DNA of 64,000 nt, taken from assembly GCA_947495685.1 (NCBI GenBank), contig CANLZY010000023.1, positions 1 through 64,000 of the forward strand, written 5' to 3'. The notes beneath the pieces were generated by a model that was not told the origin of the DNA, searched no databases, and saw only the letters and a list, made by a program, of their open reading frames with translations. This document shows positions 52,915 through 62,725 of this stretch, in pieces. The position numbers were made by a program, and so were the translations under genes. Each line of letters begins with the position of its first letter. Position 1 is the first letter of the stretch. Source of the DNA: an uncultured Tropicimonas sp. (GTDB taxonomy: Bacteria > Pseudomonadota > Alphaproteobacteria > Rhodobacterales > Rhodobacteraceae).

Positions 52915-53226
52915 TCAAAGCACTGGCGCCCGACAGCGCAAGGTGGTTTCGACAGGTGCATCGTGATCGGCGAACACGGATGTAACCGCGCCGGGCACAC
53001 TGCAAAAGGCATGATCTTGTTCGCAGACTGAAAGACTGTCGGACAAGGGGGGCTGGCCGGGGACGTCGGATCGCGCAGGAACGTCAAGCCGGTCGACGGA
53101 GACCTGGACCAGGGGCCTGGTCACACGGCCTCGTTCGGACTGCGCCTTGCCGCCCGATTCGCGTTGCAGGGCGGTGGAGGTGCCTGTGTATCCCCCGCCC
53201 GAGGCCTCAATCGCCAGAGCCGGCAA
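52915..53226 (-). CDS. hypothetical protein between rpiA and gor (low confidence)
   Basis: 103 residues from a TTG at 53226, overlapping the rpiA end by 20 bases in another frame. The C-terminal part (VCEQDHAFCSVPGAVTSVFA) looks like real protein with two cysteines, while the first 20 residues are poor. No family is recognised and no ribosome site is obvious. It may be a real gene with a wrongly chosen start, or a chance frame. Confidence 0.35.
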   Translation of the reverse strand: MPALAIEASGGGYTGTSTALQRESGGKAQSERGRVTRPLVQVSVDRLDVPARSDVPGQPPLSDSLSVCEQDHAFCSVPGAVTSVFADHDAPVETTLRCRAPVL

Positions 53227-53995
53227 AGATGTTGTCGCTTTCCAGGATGTCTATGTGCTCTTCGTTCACCGTTCCGGCATTGATATCACGGACCTCGACG
53301 GTGCCGTTGCCGTGGCCAATCACGACGGTGTCGCAGATGTCGATGAACAGCCCGTTCTCGACCACACCGGGGATCTGGTTTACCACGAGGCTCAACTGGC
53401 GAGGATTGCCGATGCGTTTCAGGTGCAGGTCGAGGATATAGTTCCCCTCGTCGGTGATGTAGGGCACATCGCCGTTCATCCGCAGGGTCGAATCCCGGCC
53501 GAGAACGTCCATGTTGACCAGGGTTTCCTCGATCAGGGCCTGCGTGGTCTGCCATCCGAAGGGCACCGTTTCGATCGGCAGCGGAAAGGCCCCGAGCGTC
53601 TTGACCTCCTTGGCGACGTCGGCAATCACGACCATCCGGTCAGAGGCCGTGGCGATGATCTTTTCCTGCAACGACGCGCCACCGCCACCCTTGATCAGGT
53701 TCAGGTTGTCGTCGAATTCGTCGGCGCCATCGATGGTGACATCGAGCCACTTCACTTCGTCAAGTGATGCCACCCGGATGCCCAACTGCCGCGCGAGGTC
53801 GGCAGTGCGCGACGATGTCGGGACACCGACGATCTCCAGGCCTTCGTTCTGCACCCGCTCGGCCAGACACCGCACCATCCAGGCAGCAGTCGATCCCGTC
53901 CCGAGACCGACACGCATGCCGTTTTCGACGTAGTCGCAGGATCTGCGGGCTGCCACGAATTTGGCACGGTCGATTGGGGAAAGATCGTTGGTCAT
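53207..53995 (-). CDS. rpiA: ribose-5-phosphate isomerase A
   Basis: 262 residues. GLGTGSTAAWMV near the N-terminus is the phosphate-binding loop, DGADEFDDNLNLIKGGGGAS gives the catalytic Asp and Lys region, and EKII follows. Interconverts ribose 5-phosphate and ribulose 5-phosphate. The C-terminal part (about 40 residues, GNGTVEVRDINAGTV) is longer than in enterobacterial RpiA of 219 residues, as in many alphaproteobacteria. It is the first gene of the minus-strand series toward gor and hflK. Confidence 0.95.
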   Translation of the reverse strand: MTNDLSPIDRAKFVAARRSCDYVENGMRVGLGTGSTAAWMVRCLAERVQNEGLEIVGVPTSSRTADLARQLGIRVASLDEVKWLDVTIDGADEFDDNLNLIKGGGGASLQEKIIATASDRMVVIADVAKEVKTLGAFPLPIETVPFGWQTTQALIEETLVNMDVLGRDSTLRMNGDVPYITDEGNYILDLHLKRIGNPRQLSLVVNQIPGVVENGLFIDICDTVVIGHGNGTVEVRDINAGTVNEEHIDILESDNIFAGSGD

Positions 53996-54256
53996 CGTGG
54001 TAATCTCCGAAAGACTTTCACCCGCTTATAGGGAGATTTGCCATGTTCTGCGAGGGCTTTCACAGAGGTCAATGACAGGAAGTGACCCTGCGGGACCCTG
54101 TCGGTCCCGGACCATGCCCTTGACGTGCAACGGGCAAACCGATGACCACGTGCATTGGCTCATCGAGGAGCGTCTTTGGTGCTTGAAGGGTCGTTAATCG
54201 GCTGTTTGTCCGCCCGGTCAGTCGCTATCCCTGACAGGGTCAGCCCAGGAGCGATC

Positions 54257-55630
54257 ATGTTTCTCAGCGTCTTCGATATCTTCAAGGTGGGGATCGGTCC
54301 GTCGTCGTCCCACACGGTGGGCCCGATGGTCGCCGCCGCGCGGTTCCTCGACCTGCTGCGCGGCTCGCCGTTTCATGCCCATGGGGTGCGGGCATCGCTG
54401 CATGGCTCGCTGGCGTTCACGGGCGTCGGCCACGCGACCGATCGGGCGGTCATCCTCGGGTTGGCCGGGATTTCGCCAGATACGTATGACGCCGAAGCCG
54501 CCGAAACCGCGATGGCGGCCGTCGCCACGGACCGGCAGGTCCAACCGGTTGGGCTGGGACCGCTGGCGTTCGACCCCGGGGCCGACCTGCTATTCGACTA
54601 TGGGCCGGCGCTGGAGTGCCACGCCAACGGGTTGATCCTGATGGCGACCGATGCGCAAGGCGACGTGATCCTGCAAGAGACGTATTTCTCGATCGGGGGC
54701 GGGTTTGTCGTCACGGCAGATGAACTTGGGCGCGACGTCGCCCCCGAAGAGGCCCGACCGGTGCCCTATCCGTTCCGGTCGGCGGCACAGATGCTGGAGA
54801 TGGCACAGGCCTCGGGCAAGAGTATCGCCGAGATGAAGCGTGCCAACGAGATCGCCCATCATGGCCATGATGGGTTGAACCGCGGAATCGCGCGTCTGTG
54901 GCAAGTGATGTCGGACTGCATTGACCGTGGTCTGCAGACCGGCGGCATCCTTCCCGGCGGGTTGAACGTGCGCCGCCGTGCGCCGGCACTGCATGCATCG
55001 CTGATGGCGGAACGCGGATTGAACCTCGGGGCGCCGCACATGGTCAACGACTGGATCAGCACCTATGCGATCGCCGTCAACGAGGAGAACGCCGCCGGCG
55101 GGCAGGTGGTGACCGCGCCCACCAACGGGGCCGCCGGTGTGCTGCCGGCGGTGTTGAAATACTGGCTGACCCAGGTGCCCGGCGCGACCGCAGACCGGCT
55201 GCCCGACTTTCTGCTGACAGCGGCCGCGATTGGCGGGTTGGTCAAGACCAATGCCTCGATCTCGGGGGCGGAGGCAGGGTGCCAGGCCGAGGTCGGCAGT
55301 GCCAGCGCCATGGCCGCTGCCGGGCTGGCCGCCGTGATGGGCGGAACGCCGGCGCAGGTGGAGAACGCTGCCGAGATCGCGCTGGAGCATCACCTTGGCA
55401 TGACCTGCGACCCGGTGAAGGGCTTGGTGCAGGTGCCCTGCATCGAGCGCAACGGATTGGGGGCAATCAAGGCCGTCAGTGCGGCATCTCTGGCGCTGAG
55501 GGGTGACGGTCATCATCTGGTGCCGCTGGATGCCTGTATCGAGGCGATGCGCCAGACCGGCCGCGACATGTCCCACAAGTACAAGGAAACCGCGCTGGGC
55601 GGACTGGCCGTGAATGTGCCCAACTGCTGA
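54257..55630 (+). CDS. sdaA: L-serine ammonia-lyase (iron-sulfur type)
   Basis: 457 residues from the ATG at 54257 with CAGGA 6 bases upstream. The single-chain SdaA layout is visible: [19 protein letters not shown] in the beta domain, then the alpha domain with [19 protein letters not shown] and [16 protein letters not shown], which supply the [4Fe-4S] cysteines. Converts L-serine to pyruvate and ammonia. Followed by a DMT transporter gene 43 bases on. Confidence 0.95.
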   Translation: MFLSVFDIFKVGIGPSSSHTVGPMVAAARFLDLLRGSPFHAHGVRASLHGSLAFTGVGHATDRAVILGLAGISPDTYDAEAAETAMAAVATDRQVQPVGLGPLAFDPGADLLFDYGPALECHANGLILMATDAQGDVILQETYFSIGGGFVVTADELGRDVAPEEARPVPYPFRSAAQMLEMAQASGKSIAEMKRANEIAHHGHDGLNRGIARLWQVMSDCIDRGLQTGGILPGGLNVRRRAPALHASLMAERGLNLGAPHMVNDWISTYAIAVNEENAAGGQVVTAPTNGAAGVLPAVLKYWLTQVPGATADRLPDFLLTAAAIGGLVKTNASISGAEAGCQAEVGSASAMAAAGLAAVMGGTPAQVENAAEIALEHHLGMTCDPVKGLVQVPCIERNGLGAIKAVSAASLALRGDGHHLVPLDACIEAMRQTGRDMSHKYKETALGGLAVNVPNC

Positions 55631-55673
55631 GCGACCGATTGCGCCTGCAGGCCGTGGCCTCTAGCGTCCGGCC

Positions 55674-56609
55674 ATGTCCATTGACCGCCCCCTCCTTGGT
55701 GTAAGCCTGATGCTCGGGTTTTGCGCGCTTGCGCCCCTGTCCGACGCCATGGCCAAGCTGATCGGCACTGCTGTCCCGCTGGGGCAGGTGATGCTTGTGC
55801 GTTTTGCGGTCCAGACGATCCTGTTGTGGCCGCTAGTGGCGCGTGGCGGTCATGTCATCCGTCTGACACCCGGACTCACGTGGTTGTTGGTGGCGCGCAT
55901 GCTGCTGCAACTGGCGGGGATGTGGGCAATGTTCCTGTCGCTGCGGTACCTGCCGCTCGCTGATGCCATCGCTATCGCCTATGTCATGCCCTTCCTGATG
56001 TTGCTGCTCGGCTGGCTGGTGCTTGACGAAGACGTCGGTGCCCGAAGGTTTGCGGCCTGCATCGTTGGTTTTTGCGGCACGCTGATGGTGATGCAGCCGT
56101 CCTTCTCCAACGTTGGCTGGGTCGCCGCGCTGCCGCTGCTCGTTGCTGTGATCTTCACGCTCTATATGCTGGTCACGCGCCGGGTCTGCCGGGAAATGGA
56201 CCCGATTCCGCTTCAAGCGGTCAACGGACTGATGGGCACGGCGCTGCTTTTCCCGATTATCCTCTTGGCCGAAGGAACGGGCTGGGCCGAACTGGATCCG
56301 GTAGACCCCGGTGCGCGCGAAATCGGGCTATTGGCCGCGGTCGGAATTCTTGGGACGATGTCTCACATGTTCATGACCTGGTCCCTGCGCTTCGCCCCGG
56401 CATCGACCCTTGCGCCGATGCAGTATCTTGAGATCCCCTTTGCCGCGCTCTTCGGCTGGCTGATTTTTGCCCAGTTTCCCGATGGTCTGGCGCGCGTCGG
56501 CATTCTCGTTGTGATGGCCTCGGGGCTTTACATCATCTGGCGGGAACGACAGCTCCTGCGGCTCCAAGCCCGTCCATTGCCGCCGCCAATGCCACCCGCG
56601 GCAGAATGA
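55674..56609 (+). CDS. EamA/DMT-family transporter
   Basis: 311 residues, about ten hydrophobic helices in two EamA repeats (GFCALAPLSDAMAKLIG, YVMPFLMLLLGWLVLDED, and the second half ending in YLEIPFAALFGWLIF). Many relatives export amino acids or metabolites; the substrate is unknown. It may be co-transcribed with sdaA. Its last 77 bases overlap the convergent thiamine pyrophosphokinase gene. Confidence 0.85.
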   Translation: MSIDRPLLGVSLMLGFCALAPLSDAMAKLIGTAVPLGQVMLVRFAVQTILLWPLVARGGHVIRLTPGLTWLLVARMLLQLAGMWAMFLSLRYLPLADAIAIAYVMPFLMLLLGWLVLDEDVGARRFAACIVGFCGTLMVMQPSFSNVGWVAALPLLVAVIFTLYMLVTRRVCREMDPIPLQAVNGLMGTALLFPIILLAEGTGWAELDPVDPGAREIGLLAAVGILGTMSHMFMTWSLRFAPASTLAPMQYLEIPFAALFGWLIFAQFPDGLARVGILVVMASGLYIIWRERQLLRLQARPLPPPMPPAAE

Positions 56610-57228
56610 TCAGCGTCCCCGGCGTGTCGAATTCCAGGCTCACCGGCCCGGCCCAGCCCGCCGCGACCCGGTTCGATGTGCCGATGCGCCCGTCCGGCGC
56701 CAGGGATAATCCGTCGATCGGCCATTCGAGCCCCCGCGACCGCCCGGTCACCGGTGCCATCGGAAACAGCGACACCCGGCAGGCGGCGGGGAGATCGAGT
56801 GTGATGCGGGGTGGCGCAGCAAGGATCACATCCCGTTTTCCGATCAGGATGCAGGGTTGATCGGCCCGCCGGACCAGAACGTTGAAATTGGCCAATTGGT
56901 GATCCACCCGCCGTCCGAGGAAGCCGACTCCCAGCACCAGCGGTGATCGGACTGACCGCAGCGCCTTGTCGAAATCGGTGCTGTCCTGCTCGGAAATGCG
57001 ATGCACACTCTCCTGTGGCAACGCGGTTCGGATCGTGGCGGGAAGCGAATCCATGTCTCCGATCACGGCGTCGGGCAAAAGCCCCTGTTTCGCTGCCAAG
57101 ACCGCGCCGCGATCCACGGCTACAAGCGTGGGCGCAAGTGTTAACGCTTCGGCAAGGTCGGTGAGTCTAGCCTTGCCTGCGCCAAGCAAGGTAATGTTGC
57201 CCAATGTGCGGACAATGATGTCGTTCAT
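56533..57228 (-). CDS. thiamine pyrophosphokinase
   Basis: 231 residues from the ATG at 57228; longer frames to 57384 run into the next promoter. TPK signature: LTLAPTLVAVDRGAVLAAKQ, PDAVIGDMDSLP (ATP/thiamine binding), SEQDSTDFDKAL. Makes thiamine diphosphate, the cofactor also used by IolD. The 3' end overlaps the EamA gene by 77 bases on the opposite strand. Divergent to the large acidic protein gene. Confidence 0.85.
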   Translation of the reverse strand: MNDIIVRTLGNITLLGAGKARLTDLAEALTLAPTLVAVDRGAVLAAKQGLLPDAVIGDMDSLPATIRTALPQESVHRISEQDSTDFDKALRSVRSPLVLGVGFLGRRVDHQLANFNVLVRRADQPCILIGKRDVILAAPPRITLDLPAACRVSLFPMAPVTGRSRGLEWPIDGLSLAPDGRIGTSNRVAAGWAGPVSLEFDTPGTLIILPRVALAAAMDGLGAAGAVVPAR

Positions 57229-57367
57229 GCTCTGACTGTCCTGTTTTTCACAGGAAGACCACATTCTTGCCCGGAAATGATACCCAATTATTCGTCTAGT
57301 CGTTCTCATTCGGGAACCAATCCGTGGTAAACCGGACAAGCTGGAAAGTGAGAAAGCGAGCAGTGCT

Positions 57368-60300
57368 ATGGTAGGGTCCAACAAGATTCTGACCGTGTCC
57401 TACGGGACCTTCTCGTGCACTCTTGAAGGGTTCGATGATTCCTTCGGCACGATGAAGGCCATTGCGGAATACTTCCGCAACCTGGCCGCGGAAGACCGGT
57501 ACTTTGGTGCCGAACCCCCGACGCCCGATGCTGAAATGCTTCAACGGATTGTCGAGAAGGAAATCCACCGCCGCGTCGAGGCACGCGTCAGCGATCAGGG
57601 AATCACCCTGCGCGCCGCCGAGCCCATGGCCGCCGCAGTGGCCGATGCCGCCGCGCCACCGACGGCTGCCTCGACGCCCACCCCTGTGTCCGTCGAGGCT
57701 CCGGATGCGGCGGAGGCACCGGTTGCAGCCGCGCCCCAACAGGTGCCGGTGACGGACGAGCCGGAGGTTGCACCCCAGGTCAAGACCGAGGCCGCCCCAA
57801 CTGAAACGCCCGTGGCAGTTGTCACGCAGGAGGTTTCGGAGCCGCCGGTCGATGTGTCCGTTCCCGCAGCGGCGGCTTTTGCCTCCGTGGAAGAGCATGA
57901 ACTGGCCCCGCAAACGCCGGAAGTAGTTCAAGCCGAAGCATCGGTTTCCGAAACCGACGCGACAGTCGCAGAACCGGTATCCGACGCTGTTGCTGAACAG
58001 CCCAGCGTCGAGGAACCTGACTACGATCCGATCAAGAGCGGCCGCCTGGATGAAGCGCCGAGCGAAAGCATCGCCGCCAAGCTGGCACGCATTCGCGCTG
58101 TGGTTTCGCGTTCTTTCAAGGACGAGGAACAGGAACGCACTGCCCGCACGGCAACTGCTTTGCTGGCCAATGAGGCCGCGCAATTGCGGGCCGGGTCCGT
58201 TGCCGAGGTCGAAACGACCGCAGTCGACATGGCCCAAGAACCCGATCCGATCGAGACGTTGGCACCGGTCGAGGCCGATGTACCGACAGACCAGGCCCCG
58301 TCAGAGGACATCGTCGCAGAAGACGTTGCCGCAGAGGAGGCCTCCGTCCTGTACGAGCCCGACACGACCGTCGCGCCGGCAGCGGTGGAATCGGAAGCCC
58401 CCCCGAGCATCGATGCGGAGCTTGAGATTGCGGAGGTCGAAGACTCGCCACTGGTGGTAGAGGAGGCTGATGCAGAAGCCGTGGAACCGCTGTTGGTCGC
58501 TGACGAGATCGCGGCCTTCGATCTGGACGCGGTTGACGACAGAGATGCTGCCGACGGCGACGTTGCCATTGAAGATGACAAGGTCGAGGCAGAAGTAGAA
58601 GTCGAGGACGCAGCCACTGTTGATCGGATCGACGACGAAGACATGTCGGACGACGCAGAAGATGCCCTGGATAGCGGTGGCACCGACGTTGACGCCATCG
58701 AGGCCTCCGAAGAGCCGGTCGAGATCGAGATCGAGGACGTCGCGTCGGATGAGGTCGAGGAGCCCAAGCGGCCCGCCCGGGTCATTCGGGTGCGCAAACA
58801 GTCATTGATGGCGTCCCTTCGGGCTGCCTTGACCGGCGGTGGCCATGTGCAGACCGAAACGACCGAGGTCGTTTCGCAGATCGACATCGCGGAAACCGAT
58901 GGTGCCGCCGAGGTCGTGATGGCCGAGGCCGAAGCCCAGCAAGAAATCGAGGACACCGTCGTCGATGCTGTGTCCGAAAACGAACAGGACGCCGCGTTCG
59001 AAGCGGAGCTTCGGGCCGCCTTGGCCAAAGCGGACGACGTTTCGGAGCCGGTTGATGCTGGCGACGAGGAGACGGTGGTTGCCGACGTCGAGACGCAGGA
59101 GGCAGACACCGAGGAGGCACCCGATTCGGAAATCGACCTGGTCGCCGAGGCCGTGCCCCCTGTCGCCCATGCCGGCGCGAGTTTGTCCGAGGACGAGGAA
59201 GCCGATCTTCTGGCCGAATTGGAAGCCGTTGAACGCGAGATGGCCGAGGACCTGGAAGAGGTGAATGCGCTTGAGGCTCGTTCCGTGGCGGAAGCGATGG
59301 AAACGCTGACCGGCGAGGTCCCCGGCGATTTGGCCCCGGACGTCGACGCATTCGACGATCTGGATGCCGAATTGTCTGCGCTCGACCTTGCAGCCAGCGG
59401 CGACATTGCCGACGTGATTGTCCTGCAGGCCGAAGACCTTGTGGAGGGCGACGACGAACTCTCAGAAGACGTCCCGGCAGCCGTCAGTTCGGCACCCGAA
59501 GCGGATGATGTGGCTGATATCACGCTGGACGAGGCTTCTGACAGTGCCGATGATGCCGAACCGAAGGCTGAGAACGCCGCTCAAGTCGATGTTCCTGACG
59601 CGAACGAAGCCGTTGCCAGGATGATGGCGGGCACGACCGAATCGGAAAGCGCCGTGAATGAAGCCAGCGTCGAGTCCGATGTTCCGCTTGAAACCGGCTT
59701 GGCCACGGCCGACGCCGAGACCGAAGCAGACGATGTGTTCGAAGCTGTGTCACGCGTGACCCAGACCCAAGCGCAAGAAGCCCGGGTGGAGGCGGCCGCA
59801 GAGCGGCGGGCGCTTGCAATGGAGACGAATGACGACGAAGGCCCCCACGTAACGCGCCTGCTGGACGAAACCAACGTTCAGCTGGAAGGGCCGGAAGGGC
59901 GTCGCCGCCGTTCGGCGATCCAGCACCTGAAGGCGGCTGTCGCGGCGACCAAGGCCGAAGGTCCCGGGTTGCTCAATGGCCGGGAAGATGAAGACCAGCC
60001 CTATCGGGAAGATCTGGCCAAGGCTGTTCGCCCCAAGGCCCTTCAACCCAAGCCCGAGGCTGATGTCGAGAGCGAGACCGCTCCTGATGCAGCGGAACAG
60101 CCGTCCTTGAGAATCCAGGATCGGGTTGCGGTACAAGCGGTCGAACCCGAACCGCAGGACGAGCCGGTCAAGGAGGCGCGCCAAGCCGAGGTTGCCACGC
60201 TCAAGCCGCAGCCGGACGGGTCTGTTCGGCCTCGCCGGCCCGTCGTGTCACCCAACCGGGAGCGGTTGCGCCGCGCCGAGGCTGGTGCTGCCACGGAACG

Positions 60301-60847
60301 GCCGCAAGTGGCGCCGTTGATGTTGGTGTCGGAGCAGCGTGTCGACGACTCTGTGGGCGAAGAGCCCGAGAAACGCACCGGCACGGCCGAAACGCCGGTT
60401 CAACCGGTACGTCCGCGACGTGTGACCGCTGGTCGGATGTCGGCGCCGGATCTCATGGCACCTGTCGCCGCCGAACGCGAAGTGACGTTGGCGGACCCGA
60501 CGCCCCGCACAATGGTGACAACGGACGTCGAGGCGGCAGGCATCTTTGCCGAAAGCACCACCTTTGACGAGTTTTCGGATCGTATGGGGGCCAATGGGCT
60601 CGAAGAACTGCTGGAATGCGCGGCTGCCTATACGTCTTACGTCGAAGGGCGTCCGCACTTTTCGCACCCGGAGATCATGAACGTGGTGCGCCAAGTCGAA
60701 GGACAGGAAGAACTGCGGCGCGAGGATAGCCTGCGGACCTTTGGGCAGCTTCTGCGCGAGGGAAAGATCCAGAAGCTGGATCGTGGCCAGTTCACGCTTT
60801 CTCAAACCTCACGGTATATGCCGGAGAAACGCAGCGCCGTGCTGTAA
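57368..60847 (+). CDS. very acidic 1159-residue protein, conserved in Rhodobacterales
   Basis: A short conserved N-terminus ([20 protein letters not shown], about residues 1-85) and a conserved C-terminal block (about residues 1060-1159, with [20 protein letters not shown] and [17 protein letters not shown]) flank a very long Asp/Glu/Ala/Val-rich low-complexity middle. One more basic island lies near residues 465-480 ([11 protein letters not shown]). No enzyme motif, signal peptide or membrane segment is seen. The middle is likely disordered. I recall such proteins as conserved hypotheticals in this order; no function is known to me. The terminator at 60887-60912 follows. Confidence 0.85.
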   Translation: MVGSNKILTVSYGTFSCTLEGFDDSFGTMKAIAEYFRNLAAEDRYFGAEPPTPDAEMLQRIVEKEIHRRVEARVSDQGITLRAAEPMAAAVADAAAPPTAASTPTPVSVEAPDAAEAPVAAAPQQVPVTDEPEVAPQVKTEAAPTETPVAVVTQEVSEPPVDVSVPAAAAFASVEEHELAPQTPEVVQAEASVSETDATVAEPVSDAVAEQPSVEEPDYDPIKSGRLDEAPSESIAAKLARIRAVVSRSFKDEEQERTARTATALLANEAAQLRAGSVAEVETTAVDMAQEPDPIETLAPVEADVPTDQAPSEDIVAEDVAAEEASVLYEPDTTVAPAAVESEAPPSIDAELEIAEVEDSPLVVEEADAEAVEPLLVADEIAAFDLDAVDDRDAADGDVAIEDDKVEAEVEVEDAATVDRIDDEDMSDDAEDALDSGGTDVDAIEASEEPVEIEIEDVASDEVEEPKRPARVIRVRKQSLMASLRAALTGGGHVQTETTEVVSQIDIAETDGAAEVVMAEAEAQQEIEDTVVDAVSENEQDAAFEAELRAALAKADDVSEPVDAGDEETVVADVETQEADTEEAPDSEIDLVAEAVPPVAHAGASLSEDEEADLLAELEAVEREMAEDLEEVNALEARSVAEAMETLTGEVPGDLAPDVDAFDDLDAELSALDLAASGDIADVIVLQAEDLVEGDDELSEDVPAAVSSAPEADDVADITLDEASDSADDAEPKAENAAQVDVPDANEAVARMMAGTTESESAVNEASVESDVPLETGLATADAETEADDVFEAVSRVTQTQAQEARVEAAAERRALAMETNDDEGPHVTRLLDETNVQLEGPEGRRRRSAIQHLKAAVAATKAEGPGLLNGREDEDQPYREDLAKAVRPKALQPKPEADVESETAPDAAEQPSLRIQDRVAVQAVEPEPQDEPVKEARQAEVATLKPQPDGSVRPRRPVVSPNRERLRRAEAGAATERPQVAPLMLVSEQRVDDSVGEEPEKRTGTAETPVQPVRPRRVTAGRMSAPDLMAPVAAEREVTLADPTPRTMVTTDVEAAGIFAESTTFDEFSDRMGANGLEELLECAAAYTSYVEGRPHFSHPEIMNVVRQVEGQEELRREDSLRTFGQLLREGKIQKLDRGQFTLSQTSRYMPEKRSAVL

Positions 60848-60886
60848 AATCGTATCGGTCGTTGCGCGAGTTGGTAACGATTGCAA

Positions 60887-60912
60887 GGCGGGAGGCTGAA
60901 TGGCCTCCCGCC
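60887..60912. terminator. bidirectional terminator
   Basis: Perfect 10-base stem GGCGGGAGGC (60887-60896) and GCCTCCCGCC (60903-60912), 6-base loop, between the convergent acidic-protein and DUF2842 genes. Confidence 0.75.
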
Positions 60913-60937
60913 TATTTCCGTGTCCGGGCCTGGCCGA

Positions 60938-61198
60938 TCAGCCCTCTTTGCGGCTGTCACGGTCCGAGGTGGGCGCGACCGGCGTTTCCTTTGGATCTGG
61001 CTTGCCGATTCCACGAAAGACAAATCGGAATGGCAGGATCCAGATCACGCCGAGCCCAACGTAGATCAGCAGTTCGATCAGGATCGACGGTCGGTCGATC
61101 CATCCGACGACGGTCACTGCCAAGACGATCCACGCGGGCATGCCCACCAGAAGGATGAACAGTGACCACCGTCGTCGTGCCTTGTAGCTGAGGGTCAT
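60938..61198 (-). CDS. DUF2842 small membrane protein
   Basis: 86 residues from the ATG at 61198, one base after the purA stop. DUF2842 pattern: SYKARRRWSLFILLVGMPAW, then a second helix (LLIYVGLGVIWILPFRFVF). Function unknown. Co-transcribed with purA. Confidence 0.85.
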   Translation of the reverse strand: MTLSYKARRRWSLFILLVGMPAWIVLAVTVVGWIDRPSILIELLIYVGLGVIWILPFRFVFRGIGKPDPKETPVAPTSDRDSRKEG

Positions 61199-61199
61199 G

Positions 61200-62492
61200 T
61201 CAGTCGGCGAAGGGGTCGGTGACAAGGATGGTGTCCTCTCTCTCGGGAGAGGTAGACAGTAGCGCGACAGGGCACTCGATCAACTCTTCGATTCGGCGGA
61301 CGTATTTCACCGCAGCGCCGGGCAGGTCGGCCCAGCTGCGGGCACCGGCGGTGCATTCGGTCCAGCCTTCCATCGTCTCGTAGATCGGGGTCACCCGGGC
61401 CTGTTGGTCGGCGGCCGTCGGCAGATAGTCCAGCGTCTTGCCATCCAGATCGTAGCCGACGCAGATCTTCAGCTCTTTCAGCCCGTCCAGAACGTCCATC
61501 TTGGTCAGTGCGATACCGTTCACGCCCGACAGGGCGCAGGTCTGACGTACCAGCACGGCGTCGAACCAGCCGCACCGACGCAGCCGTCCGGTCACGGTGC
61601 CTTTTTCATGGCCGACCGTGGCAAGGTGTTCGCCGACCTCGTCAGACAGTTCGCAGGCAAACGGACCTTCGCCGACCCGGGTGGTGTAGGCTTTGACGAT
61701 TCCGAGCACGAAATCGATGGCGCCCGGGCCCACACCCGTGCCGGCTGCGGCGCTGCCCGACAACGTGGTCGAGGAGGTCACGAAGGGATAGGTGCCGAAA
61801 TCCACGTCCAGCAAGCTGCCTTGGGCTCCCTCGAACAGGATGCGTTTTCCAGCCTTGCGGGCGATGTTCATCTCGCGCCAGACCGGCTTGGCGAACGGCA
61901 GAACCTTGGGGGCGACCTCGCGCAGTTTCGCCAACAGCGCCTGTCCGTCGATCGGGTCCAGACCCAACCCGCGGCGCAGCGCGTCGTGGTGGACCAGAAG
62001 CCGACCTACCCGCGCTTCAAGAGTGGCGTTGTCTGCCAGGTCCGCCACCCGTATCACCCGGCGGCCGACCTTGTCTTCGTAGGCCGGGCCGATGCCGCGG
62101 CCGGTGGTGCCGATCTTGGCGACCGAGCTTTGCGCCTCGCGGGCGCGGTCGAGTTCGCCGTGAACCGGCAGGATCAGCGGGGTGTTTTCCGCGATCATCA
62201 GGTTGTCGGGCGTGATGGCGACGCCCTGTTTCGCCAGCTTTTCGATCTCTTCGACCAGCGCCCACGGGTCCAGGACCACGCCGTTGCCGATCACGCTGAT
62301 CTTGCCCTTGCGCACGATGCCCGAGGGCAGCAGCGACAGCTTGAAGACTTCACCGTCGATGACCAGCGTGTGGCCAGCATTGTGCCCACCTTGGAAGCGC
62401 GCGATGATATCCGCGCGTTCCGAAAGCCAATCGACGATCTTGCCTTTTCCTTCGTCACCCCATTGGGCACCGACAACGACAACATTGGCCAT
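61200..62492 (-). CDS. purA: adenylosuccinate synthetase
   Basis: 430 residues from the ATG at 62492 (AGGAGAAG upstream; a longer frame to 62561 is not supported). Canonical motifs: [45 protein letters not shown], and TKMDVLDG. Catalyses GTP-dependent joining of IMP and aspartate in AMP synthesis. A core chromosomal gene, so at least this end of the window is probably chromosomal. Confidence 0.97.
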   Translation of the reverse strand: MANVVVVGAQWGDEGKGKIVDWLSERADIIARFQGGHNAGHTLVIDGEVFKLSLLPSGIVRKGKISVIGNGVVLDPWALVEEIEKLAKQGVAITPDNLMIAENTPLILPVHGELDRAREAQSSVAKIGTTGRGIGPAYEDKVGRRVIRVADLADNATLEARVGRLLVHHDALRRGLGLDPIDGQALLAKLREVAPKVLPFAKPVWREMNIARKAGKRILFEGAQGSLLDVDFGTYPFVTSSTTLSGSAAAGTGVGPGAIDFVLGIVKAYTTRVGEGPFACELSDEVGEHLATVGHEKGTVTGRLRRCGWFDAVLVRQTCALSGVNGIALTKMDVLDGLKELKICVGYDLDGKTLDYLPTAADQQARVTPIYETMEGWTECTAGARSWADLPGAAVKYVRRIEELIECPVALLSTSPEREDTILVTDPFAD

Positions 62493-62725
62493 GACACTTC
62501 TCCTAGACTGACCGGGAAAACCCGCGCCGGTATAGCGGTGGTGTGCCTGCGGGAAAACCACCTTTGTGACGCACGGTCCACGACGGGGCTCGCAAAGGGC
62601 GCAAAGGCGCCGCGGCGGACCTCGAAAAAAGCGTTTGGCTGGACGAAAAGAATCGGCTTCGGAAATTGATTAACGTAACGTAATATGCCCGAATAGTCCC
62701 TGAGTATTTTTCTGGAGTATGTGGC

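Noticed and set aside
58021-59523. 500-codon Ser-rich minus-strand frame opposite the acidic protein
   Set aside because: Pure antisense of Asp/Glu/Ala codons, which read as Ser, Ala and Thr; no start signal or family.
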